Origin: Laburnicola sp. R22_1
Taxonomy: Eukaryota > Ascomycota > Dothideomycetes > Pleosporales > Didymosphaeriaceae
NCBI GenBank assembly: GCA_014281115.1
Contig: JACONQ010000005.1
Coordinates: 2,170,001 to 2,234,000, forward strand
Length of the DNA: 64,000 nucleotides
Direction of reading: 5' to 3'
In this document: one piece after another, positions 32,880 through 43,659 of the stretch
Numbering within the stretch: position 1 is the stretch's first letter
Layout of the letters: every line of letters begins with the position of its first letter
Made by a program: the position numbers and the translations under genes
Notes under the pieces: model-generated
What the model saw: the letters and a program-made list of their open reading frames with translations, nothing else
Told to the model about the DNA's origin: nothing
Database searches by the model: none

Positions 32880-34862
32880 GTACCGAGTCCGTGCACTCAA
32901 TGCACGCCGTCAGTCAATGCACGCGATCGCGATTTCGTCCCAACTTCGCACCCCCCACAACTCAACGCCACCATGACTATAGAAGAAGCCCTTGCAGAGC
33001 TGGATGCTCTTAACCCTAGCGAAAATTTCTCCTACACAGAAATAGCCAAAAAGCATAGTGTTGCTCGCTCGACGTTGTCGCGCAAGCACCGAGGTGTCAG
33101 CGGGTCGCGTACGGAGGCAGGTTTAGCACGTCGCAATCTTCAACCAGAACAGGAGGCAGAGCTTGTAAAGTATATAGAGGGGTTGACAGAGCGAAAGCTA
33201 CCTCCTACAAGAGAGATGGTGCAGAATTACGCGTCTGATATCGCTGGACACCCTGTCTCCGAGAGCTGGGTTACTCGCTTCCTCCACTAACACCAGGATA
33301 AGCTTACATCCTAATAGAGCACTTTAATGGATTGGCAACGCCACGCTGCCGACTCTGGTGATAAGTACAAGGTGTACTTCGAACAATTAGGCAGCAAAAT
33401 CGACTTCTACAAAGTAGCGCCTGAGCATACATACAATATGGATGAGAAAGGCTTTATGATTGGAGCCGTTGGCAGACAGAAGAGGATCTTCAGCAAGAGG
33501 CTATTTAAGAAGAAGCAGTTTAAGCAGATGCTGCAGGATGGCAATCGCGAGTGGATAAGCTTGTTGGCGTGCGTTTGCGCGGATGGTACAGCGTTGCCGC
33601 CAGCTCTCATATATGCGGCTGACTCTAAGAACATACAAGACACCTGGGTGGAGGATGTGAAGGTGGGAGAACATATGGCCTTCTTCAGAGTATCAGGCAG
33701 CAGCTGGTCAAATAATAGGCTTAGGCTTGCGTGGCTCCAGCAGGTGTTTGAGCGCTTCATAGCAGCTAAAGCTTAAAGAAAGTACCGCCTATTGCTTGTG
33801 GATGGCTATAGCAGCCACCTAATAGAAGAGTTTCTAGAGTACTGCCACAGGCAAAAGATACTGTTAGGTATCTATCCACCTCACAGCACCTACACGCTGC
33901 AGCCACTCGATGTAGTAATGTTCAAGCCTCTTAGCACAGCATACTCAAAGAAGCTGGCAACACGCCTTCACAAGCATCAGGGCTTAGTGCCTGTAACTAA
34001 GGCCGACTTCTTTAGCTTGTTTTGGGATGCCTGGATAAGCAGCTTTACTACAAAGAACATCTTTAGCTCTTTTCAGGCAATAGGTGTACATCCCTTCAAC
34101 CCCAACGTTATACTTGATCGCTTTACCACCAACGACTCGGACACCTCCAGCAACGCGTCAGAAGAAGCTCCCACATATGGCGGTGAGGCCTGGCAAAAGT
34201 TGAACACAGTCGTAAAACGTGCGTTAAGTAGTGCCTCAGAGAAGGACGTATCTATCATCCGGCAATCGCTCCACTACATGGCTATATATAATATTAGCAT
34301 ATATAACCTACTTAGTATAAATTAGACCTACTCTTACTACTGCTACTAAAAGTAGTATACGTATTAACTCTACTAATAATTATATATAAATAAAAACTAT
34401 AAAGGCTAGTGTACTTATTACTTCTGCTACTACTTATAATAATATAATAGCTAGTATATTTATTAATCTTACTACTACTTATATATAAATAATTAGAAGA
34501 CTTTTATAGTAAATTATAATATGCTATATAGGAGTAAGTTATTATAAAGTATATATACTTATAAACTTTATAGTTAACACTAACTATATAAATATAAAAG
34601 TATATAGATTAGATAGTTAGTGTATATAGCGCACTCTAGCTATAAATAGTATAAAATTAAGTATAATTCTACCTAGCGCTATGATACAAAGGCGTATTAT
34701 AGTAACTTATTATATATTTAATACTAATTATATATAATTATACGTAAGGTTGTACAAGTGCACGCAAAAAAAATAGGTATTATTAGGACGATTAGGGCGT
34801 ATTTAGCGCGCAAGCGTGCGTAGGCGTGCATAGAGCTGTATAGGTGTCCTAGGTGCGCATGC
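32880..34862 (+). mobile_element. Pogo/Fot1-like DNA transposon, right part degraded
   Basis: The left end is not fixed, but TCAATGCACGC occurs twice 17 bp apart (32897 and 32914) just before the transposase, the same arrangement as in the TIRs of the element at 22109-24676. A possible right end lies in the GC-rich patch 34790-34862, where the reverse strand reads CTCTATGCACGCC. Span would be about 1.98 kb, normal for the group. 34326-34790 is AT-rich, degenerate, and has no frame. Confidence 0.6.
32973..34325 (+). pseudogene. DDE_1 (pogo/Fot1-like) transposase with four stops
   Basis: A single frame of about 450 codons starts MTIEEALAELDALNPSENF, with a psq-type helix-turn-helix (YTEIAKKHSVARSTLSRKHRG) and a CENPB-type DNA-binding part (QEAELVKYIEGLTERKLPPT, then VSESWVTRFLH). 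Catalytic aspartates appear in YNMDEKGFMIG, LLLVDGYSSHL and LQPLDVVMFKPL. Stops are TAA 33288-33290, TAA 33312-33314, TAG 33315-33317 and TAA 33774-33776; no frameshift. All fit C-to-T or G-to-A RIP changes. The last conserved segment is SEKDVSIIRQSLHYMA, after which the sequence runs into AT-rich low-complexity DNA. Confidence 0.88.
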
Positions 34863-36201
34863 TCGCTAAAAAAAATTTATAATATAGCTAGAGGCATATA
34901 TATAAAAGAATTTCTATAGAAAGATTAATTAGATACCTAGTAACACTAATATTAGCTTTAGAGGTTAGAACGTATAAGAATTTCTAGGAACTATACAAAT
35001 TATAAATTTAATAGAAACAGTTACCTACTATATTCTAAATACTCTAACACTATTTCTGCTATTACTAGTAGACGCTAACAAGCTAGGTGCCTACTTTAAT
35101 AATATTCTAGATATTATTATATAAAAGAATAGCACAACTATACCTATTATATATAAATAGAAACATCTTTTCTTTAATACTAGTAAGGAAGAAACTATGC
35201 CTTTCTTTACTAAATGAGAACTCTATTTCCTTTATTAACAATATAGATATTCTTATATAAAAACACTTTAGAAGATACTTACTAATACTAGCTATAAAGT
35301 AAATACTACTATACTAAATAAAATTTAAAAGTTCTACTACTACTATTAATTATATAAATAAGCCCTATATCGCTTTAAGTTTTCTATTAACAATAATACC
35401 TACTTTAACTATAAAATTATTATTAATATTATATATATTAGAACTAGAAATACACTATATATTATAGATATAAATATATTATTTTAAGCTGCAATCTTCT
35501 TAATATTAATGTCTACACAAGATGCGTAGAAAGCTCTCTATAGATACTATATTAATATCTACTAAGGTCCATCTAACTATATTATATATAACCTGGATAT
35601 AAACTTTATATTAGATAAGTTTAAGAACTATATAAAAATTATTAGCGTAACCTATAGACAAATACCTATAGAAGTATATTAGGTAATAAGAAAGGTTAAA
35701 TATTTATATATACTTCTTTATAAAGCCTTTAATATTCTTAAAGCTAAACTAAAAAATTATATAGATAAAAAGAAAATTCTCTAAATAGCTATTAAAGCTA
35801 TTAATAATACTATAGGCCTAGATAGCCTTATACCTATACTACTAGTCTTTAGCGTATATTCTAGAATTAATATAAATTCTCCTCTATTACCTAATATTAT
35901 TACACATATAAATACTATATAAAAGGTAATAAAAATATTATAAAAGAAAAGGGATAAGATTAATACTAATTATATGCTAAACACTAATAAAGATCTATTA
36001 GTAGTGTATAAAGTTCTTAAGCTCCTACTTAGATCTAAGATTATAGTTTAGAAAGAGAAAGGTAGATAGATAGGTCTATATAAAATTAAAGACATTAAGG
36101 ATAGAAATATAATTCTTAATCTAGAAAATAGTCTAGTAAAGTTTTACTATCTCTAAGTTAAGCTATACTATTTTAAAGAAGATTACACTTTCCTACTATT
36201 A

Positions 36202-38077
36202 ATATATTCTATTAGTAGTCCGAATAGATTAGTCCGCTGGATAGTTGTTGCCAAGACTACAACACTTTACTATAAATTATAATATCTTAATAACACAACG
36301 CGTTATTATCTAATTAAGAAGGCAGAATTAAGCTTGCCTTTCACGCCTATTAGAATAAGCAAATTTTAAGTCTGCGACGCGCTGCTACAGCATATAATAT
36401 TCCAAAGTCTATACTAAGTAATTAAATTAACAGAATTACTGCCTAAGTAGATACATAATTAGGCATAGCAAAGCTTACTATAACTAAAGAGTAGACGCTT
36501 ATATAGTATATTCTTAATCTAGATTTACAAGAATTTGCACCCTAGCTAGGTAAGGTAGAAGATATAGCTAATAAACTACTAGCTACGCGGCATAAAGACC
36601 CAATAGAATAATACTAGGCTTAGCGCTTTGTAAGGCGCGTACCTAAGCTTAAAATGACTTTTAATTAAGTAAAGAACTAATAGAGGATATAATAGGAAGA
36701 CCTAGAGGTTATAAACGGGTGGTTTTAGCTAGTAGAGGACACAAAAGCCAAGTATAAAGTATAGGATAAAAACATCTATAACTTTAATAAGATAGGCTTC
36801 TAGGTAGGAGTTATTAGCTTAATAAATGTTATAACTAGTTTAGAAAGACGTTCTTAACCTACGCTTGTTTAGCTAGGTAATTACAAGTAGGTTATAGTAA
36901 TTTAGAATATTTGCGCTACTAAGTATACTACTCTGCCCTTTATTATTTATAAAGGGCGAGTCTACATCTTAGTATAGTATAAGGAGACTAGTATCCCCTA
37001 TAATTAAAAGCTCTTAGTCTCTAAGACTAGCTAGACTAATAGCAAGCTTAAAGTTGTGTAGTTAAAGTACTTTAATGCGTATATAAGGCCGCGCATAGTA
37101 GAGTTATAGAGGTTACTTATTCTAGATAGCTATAAGAGCCACTACTTCTAGAATTTTAAGGATTATTACCTAGAATATAAGATCCTAACACTCTATATAC
37201 TAGCGCACTTATCTTATATCCTCTAGCCGCTTAATATAGTCTATTTTGCGCTACTAAAGCTAAAGTACTCCTAGTATATATAAAACTTAGCACGCTAGCG
37301 CGTCTTTTATATTAATAAAAAGGGCTTCCTACTAGCCTTTTACAACGCGTTTTTTAATATATTTACACTAGAAAACTATAAGAAAGCCTTTAAGGCCTCT
37401 AGACTTGTTCTTTTAGATATATTAGTAGTAGTCAATTGTCTTAATGTGCGTATTTACACTCTACCTTAGGGTACCCCACTAGATATACTATAGTAAGCCA
37501 ATACAACACTGCTGTAGGAGGTGTAGAGAGCCTAGACACAACGCAAGGACCTATTAAATAGATAAAGAGATAAAAGAGGAGTTAGATATTACCCTTAGTA
37601 GCTTATTTTTTAATAGTGTTAATAGTAAATTAGAGTAATTTTATTATAGGTTACTATAAGGCCAAAAATAATAGGTTAACTTTATCTTATAATAGTATGC
37701 ACTTAGTAACTAAAAATTAGATAAAGTACTACTTAAGATATAGTATGCTTCACTACAAATTATAATAAGTATACTATATATTGCCTATATATAGTATAGT
37801 AGATAATATATTATATATTATAGGGAGTTTTATTATAAGTTCGTACTGCTAAGAAAGACTCCTTAGCTTTACGCGGCTGCAGCAGCCGCGTAAAGAGACT
37901 ACATAATATAAAAAGTAGATTAAATAGTAACTTAGTATATTATAAGTTATAGTAGATTATTATAAGTCACTATAAAGTAACGTTGGTAGTGTTCTATAAT
38001 AAGTTATAAGAGACCTCGAAGTTACTAAGAAAAACAATCCGGCGGACTAATCTGTCCAGGCTACTAATAGAATATAT
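36202..38077 (+). mobile_element. Fot1/pogo-like element A, 1876 bp, RIP-degraded
   Basis: TIRs start ATATATTCTATTAGTAG and continue with an AGATTAGTCCGC core about 30 bp in. Flanking TA lies at 36200-36201 and 38078-38079. The inverted Copia copy (near 46430-46470) supplies the empty site and confirms the boundaries. Inside, a DDE_1 transposase can be traced on the plus strand (RLLILDSYKSHYF, SYILQPLNIVYFALLK), full of TAA/TAG stops. Confidence 0.85.
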
Positions 38078-38710
38078 TATATAAAGTATATAATATTGCC
38101 CCTATATAAAGGGATCCTCTAAAAAGAGAAGAAGAGGCCACCTAAGAAAGAATGCTATATTTCTTTCTTAAAAGGAGATAAGTAATTAGGAACTATTTCT
38201 AAAGCTCTATATAAAAGGTATAATTATAACACCTAGAGCACTTTTTAAAGAGTTAGACTATATAAAAATAAACGCTCTAATTACTAATAGTAGATTTAAA
38301 ATTCTTCTTTTTAACCTATCTAAGTATAAGGGTAGAATCTTTAACCTTCGCCTTATATAAGAAGTTAAGGGTAAGACTACTCTACTATATAAGAAATTCT
38401 GCCTTATATTTGCTAGCTACTTTAATAAGAAAAAGAACAAAATTCTTACCTAATTACCTGCTATTTAAAGAATAAGCTAGTGCCTACTTCTTATATTAGA
38501 AGCAAGCCGTTAAATAATATATAGAATATATTTTAAACTATAAGATATTACTTAGGCGTATATTTAGTCTACTAATAAACTAAACTACACACTCTATACT
38601 AAACTACTTAAGAAACTATACATAAACTTTCTATAAGATATAATCTTTTATATTATATAACTACTCTATAGTGTAGCTAAATTAGGTTTTTACTAGTTTA
38701 AAACCTACTA

Positions 38711-38839
38711 TGTAGCGTTAAATTAACTACCTAGGGGTAGCACGACAAAGGCTTTCATCTCAAATAACATGACAAAAAAGCAGAGCCCCCTGCTTAGTAA
38801 TCAAAAAGAGCGTGAAAAAGGTAATAACAAAAAAAAAAG
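38711..38839 (+). mobile_element. SINE-like retroposon, copy 2
   Basis: A 129-bp body from TGTAGCGTTAA to an A10-G tail is flanked by the 11-bp duplication AAAACCTACTA (38700-38710 and 38840-38850). The inverted Copia copy near 45835 carries the uninterrupted site (AAGACCTACTA once). Confidence 0.85.
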
Positions 38840-40981
38840 AAAACCTACTATAACTACTATAAAAAGAAACTTAGTATAAAGACTTTATTATATAATCTAT
38901 ATCTGCTTATTACTAATAAAGGAGAACACACCTTTAGGATTACTAGCCTTTAGACAAATAATACTCTTAGTATTATTAATAAGAACTTTATATAAAAGAA
39001 GAAGAAGAGCTAAAGAAAGTAGCCTTCTATATAAAAAATAAGACTGTCCTTGCTCAGAACTAATCTATTAAGTTGAATAGTAGAAGAATTTAGCTTATAT
39101 ATAATACTATAATTCTTATATAGAAAGGTTAAGCAAAGGGCCTTTATATAATTAATTCTAAAGATAAGAATATTACTTAGAGGTATACAAAGCAGTGTGT
39201 AAAAGGCGCCTATATTATATTTATATACTAACTAGAAGCTGTATTTAATTTGTCTATTGCTACTTAGACTATATTACCCTTATATAAAGATATTAAAGTA
39301 TTAAACACATAAATCTAATAGCAAATTAATAATAATAAGTCTAGTCTTACTTTTATACTATTAGATCTCTATTACATAAAGCTGTTTATCTTTACTAATA
39401 GCTTATTTGCTAATAATAAGAACCTAAGCTTATAGCTAGGATTTCTAATTACTCTAGATAATAAGTATTATATAGGTAATAGCAATAACTTTAATATCTT
39501 AGCAAATATTATATACTAGAATTTAATTAAGTATAAGAGAGTAATAAGAAGCATTCTTACTAGTAAGCTATATAGTATAGTAGGAGGCTTTAATAATACT
39601 ATTGCTATTAGTATAATCCTTTAGAAGATTATATACACACTTAGTCTACTACTAATTTCTATTATTATCTATATAGATTTAAAGTCTCTCTATAACTATC
39701 TTATATAACTAGGAACTATAAATAAGAAGCGCCTTATAATTAATATTATTTTACTTCGCAAATTATATAAGCAATATAAGATTTCTAAAATTAGATAGAT
39801 TAATAGGAAGAATAACCCTACTAATACCTATATAAAAAAAGACCGTAAACTAGGCTCTAAAGTCTTTAATCTCTAGTAATACCTTAACTATTACTATTAA
39901 AGCATTAGTAGATTGCCTTAAGCCTGCCTACACAAGCTCTTCCTAGCCTTTATATAGGACTATTTCCTTATTATTTACGTACTCTTTTATATAATATATT
40001 TATTTAATTCTTTTTGTACGCATATATTACTTAAAAATACGTATTTTCTTTATCTATTATCTATATAGAAAAAGAAGAGATATAACACATATTTATTGAG
40101 AGAAAAGTCTTTTTATTTTAGTATTAATAGATAATATCTAGCATTATCTACCCTATTACTCTAGCTCTATCCTATGTAGTAGTCGAACCTAGTACTATAG
40201 CTCTACTATATATATGAACTGCATAATTCTACCTAAAAGCCTACTAGCATATAGCACTTAGTAAAGAGCCTAGGCCTAGTTATACTACTATAGTAATAGG
40301 CATATAAAGTGCCTTTAAAGTAACTACGTAACTAGACTAACAGCGTACAGAAATATTCTTTGCGTTAAATAATCGTAGTAGCCTATAGATATAGGTCTAT
40401 ACTAGCTAAAAAAATAATATTAATTTTATATAAAGCTATATACGCAATATTAAGTTCTTAAGTCTATTTTAAAAATTAGTATCTATATAAAAGTAAACCT
40501 ATAAGGAATAAGGAAACTTATATTAATAGAAATATTCTAGAAAATTATATAGTTTATATAAAAACTAGTAAAGAGAGTAATACGCATTCTTCTATCTAGA
40601 AGATTATATATAATAAAATTAAAGCTAAAAAAGCTAACTTAGTTACTAGCTAGTATAAGTGCTATTATTTATAGTAAGTTAGCACTATATAAAGACAAGA
40701 TACTATATAATAAGAGGTACAGTTTAGCACTATATAAAATAGGGGATTAGCTTAATAAAGGAAAAAAAGAGCTAGAAAGAAGGGATACATATAAAAGATA
40801 TTTAACGTAGAGAATAAAAAAGAGAAGAATAAAGAAAGGAAAGTCTACCTTATATACCTCTCCCTTCTATCTAGAGCCTTAATTTCTACTCTTTACTAGC
40901 ATTTATCTCTCCCTTATCTAATATTATATAATTGCCTAATATTACTACCTAAATAAATAAGATAAATAGGTCTACCTATTA

Positions 40982-41149
40982 TGTGTGGCGTTAAAATAAC
41001 TACCTAGGAGTAGCACGACAAAGGCTTTTATCTCAAATAACATGACAAAAAAAGCAGAGCCCCCTGCATAGTAATTAAAAAGAGCGTGAAAAAGGTGATA
41101 ATAAAAAAAGCGCGTTCGAACTGCTAAGCGAGCTTGGCGGTCTTGGCGC
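40982..41149 (+). mobile_element. SINE-like retroposon, copy 3, with extra 3' segment
   Basis: The body matches copies 1 and 2 from TGTGGCGTTAA to AATAAAAAAA, but is followed by about 41 GC-rich bases (41109-41149) before the 10-bp duplication CTACCTATTA (40972-40981 and 41150-41159). The inverted Copia copy near 43690-43705 shows the empty site. The extra part may be a 3' transduction and includes GCGTTCGAAC, which resembles a pol III B box. Confidence 0.8.
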
Positions 41150-41217
41150 CTACCTATTATATAAGGAATAAACTAAGCAAAAAGAATTTTATATTAATAA
41201 TATATTATTGCTATAAT

Positions 41218-43659
41218 TATTAAATAGGCTCTACAGCTAGCTATACAGACATTAATATCTAATACTCTATATTAGTAAGTGTAAAGGCTGTACAGAATAA
41301 TTATATAAGAAAAGGAAATAATATAATAGAACTAACTTAGTATTAATTACTTATCTCTAGAGAGAGTGTAAATAGAAAGAAGAAGATTCTATAGCGTATA
41401 GGCCGCGGCGTATAGGCATTATATAATTCTTATATAATGCTATTATGTGGCAATATTAAAATCTTAATACTCTTAGGTGCCCTTGCCTATATAGTATATA
41501 GACACTAGTAACTTTTTATTTTTAAGATTACTATTAGTAGTTCTCCCTTTCTCTGTATAAACTATCTACTTGCTAATATTCACCCTATTTATTTATTATT
41601 CTCCTATCTATACGTCTTTTACTCTAGCTAGTTTATTCTAGTTAATAGGAAGATTCTATAAAGTAACTATTTATTATACTTTGCTACTATTTATTAGAGG
41701 CGCGATTAAGCTTATTAGTAGTAGAGTAGTAGTCTAGCTAATGACGTACTCCACAACCGAGCGACTTACCTAACTAAGCGACTTACTTTTTCCAAGACTC
41801 TACTAAAATGTACTACTATTAATAGTATAACACGATGCCTTAATAATAAAATAAACTACTAGTGTTAAACAAAGCTTATATACAGCTTACAATCTAGGCT
41901 ATTAAATAAAACGCGTTACTTTTGCAAAGACGCACTGTCGCTATCTATAATATCCCTTAAAAGACTGTTAGCTAACAATGCGCTAAAATCGCCTTCTAAC
42001 ACAACTGCCTACCCAATATAATAAAGCTTACTATAAGAGAGGAGTAGGCGATTATATAGTATATACTCGACCTAGACTTATAAGGATCTTTACTACGGCT
42101 TACTGCTATGGAGGATATAGCTAATTCTTTGCTAGCTAAGCGGCATCGCGACCCTATAGGCTATAACTAGGCTCTAAACTTTATTAAGCGCCAGCCAGAG
42201 CTTAAAGTTAAGTTTAATCGAAAGTACGACTATAAGAGAGCTCTTTAGGAGGATCCTAAGATAATATAAGGCTAGTTTCGGCTTGTGGAGAATATGAAGG
42301 CTAAGTATAGTATCCTAGATAAGGACACCTACAATTTCGACAAGTCTGGCTTTATAATAGGCATAATATTAACTAGAGTAGTAGTTATAGGCTCTAAGCG
42401 TTAAGGACGGCTAAAGTAGGTGCAGCAGGATAATAGGAAGTGGACAATAGTCATCCAAGACATTAACGCGATAGGGTGGTGGATCCCACCCTTTATTATT
42501 TTTAGGAGTAAGCACTACCTCTCCGCCTAGTATAAGGAGAAGGATCTACTTTATAATTAGGTTATTACAGTCTCTAAGAACGGCTAGACAATAAATAAGC
42601 TTAATCTATAATGGCTAAAGCACTTTAATAAGCATATAAAGAGGCGTACTATTAATAGAGCACGTTTGCTTATTAATAATAGCTATAAAAGTTATAACTT
42701 GCTTAAATTCCAGGATTACTGCAAAAAGAGTAATATTTTTACTCTTTATATGCCTTTATATTTATTGTATCTTTTATAGCCACTTAATATAGATTGTTTT
42801 GCGCTATTAAAGAAGACGTATAGGCGCTAAGCCAAGAATCTAATGCGCAACCACATTACGCACATAACAAAAATCGAGTTTCTACCTTACTTTATTGCTG
42901 CTTTTAAGGCTTTAATTACTAAAGTAATATTAAAGGAGGCTTTCGAGATGCTGGCCTAGTGCCCCACAACCTAAAGACTGTACTATCGTAGCTTAACGTC
43001 CGCCTGCGTACGCCTTTAGAATGTACTATTCGCGATAGTATATAGGAGTTGTAAACTCCGCGAAATAGTATAGAATTTAGGTCGCAATTAATACTAGTTA
43101 AGTAGAGAATTTAAAGGCATGTAGATAGTTCCCTAACTTATATAGTTAAGGCGGTGGAAAAGCTTATTAAAGGCGCTAAGCTAATAGGGCATTCTTTAGT
43201 ATTAATGACTAAACATAACGCCGAACTTTAAGCTACTAATAAGGTTGCCACGCGACGTAAATCGCACAAAAGAAAGCGATTGCAGCAAGAAGAAGCTCTT
43301 ACAGCTAAAGACGGCCAGCGGCTAGCTACTCTAAAGGACTTTGCGGCGCGCAGTAATAGTAAGAAGGCAAAGAAAAGGGCGCGCGTTAATAGAGGCAAGC
43401 CAACTTAATAGCGCTATAGACGCTGCGGCGAGCCTAGACACAATAGAATAACGTGTAAGTAATTTACAAAAGTAGATTCTAAATAAATTGGCCTATATAG
43501 ACTATTAATAATAGTTTGTATTAACTTTGTACTATTGTGAATAGTATATGTTTTAGTGGGGTCTTAGTAAAAGTGAGTCGCTTGGTTAGATAAGTCGCTC
43601 GGTTGTAGAGTATATTAGTGGTTAAGGATAAGCTTACGTAGTTAATAATAAGATTGCAG
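41218..43659 (+). mobile_element. One-armed copy of the foldback-type repeat, carrying Fot-like element B
   Basis: 41218-41504 matches the 286-bp arm of the foldback unit at 51985-52809, and the next ~250 bp match its centre, split by element B. The second arm is missing; the copy ends near 43659 where the inverted Copia element begins. It sits exactly between the two tail-to-tail Copia copies. Confidence 0.65.
41744..43615 (+). mobile_element. Fot1/pogo-like element B, about 1872 bp, RIP-degraded
   Basis: TIRs read ACGTACTCCACAACCGAGCG on the left and, inverted, ATATACTCTACAACCGAGCG on the right, and continue with AGCGACTYAC and AAGACYCYAC. The right flank is TA (43616-43617) while the left reads TG (41742-41743). 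The empty site occurs in the foldback unit near 52310-52330. Transposase traces are visible on the plus strand (YNFDKSGF near 42340, ARLLINNSYKSYN near 42660), with many stops. Confidence 0.8.

Larger units (their letters stand above)
34878..41217 (+). mobile_element. RIP-degraded Copia-type retroelement, 5'-truncated, plus orientation
   Basis: No frame survives, but translated fragments show a Copia integrase C-terminal part near 35460-36180 (STQDA.KALYRYYINIY, then NNTIGLDSLIPILLVFSVYSRIN, then KDIKDRNIILNLEN) and a reverse transcriptase/RNase H end near 38100-39890 (YIDLKSLYNYLIQLGT, LRKLYKQYKISKIR, NPTNTYIK). The same sequence lies inverted at 43660-49620. Insertions are a Fot-like element at 36202 and SINE-like copies at 38711 and 40982. 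Homology to the inverted copy begins near 34878, so gag and protease are missing. Confidence 0.75.

Noticed and set aside
41218..41504. The 286-bp arm as the 3' LTR of the plus-strand Copia copy
   Set aside because: At the other Copia copy the same arm stands in the wrong orientation for an LTR, and it forms an inverted pair at 51985-52809. The possibility is not fully excluded.
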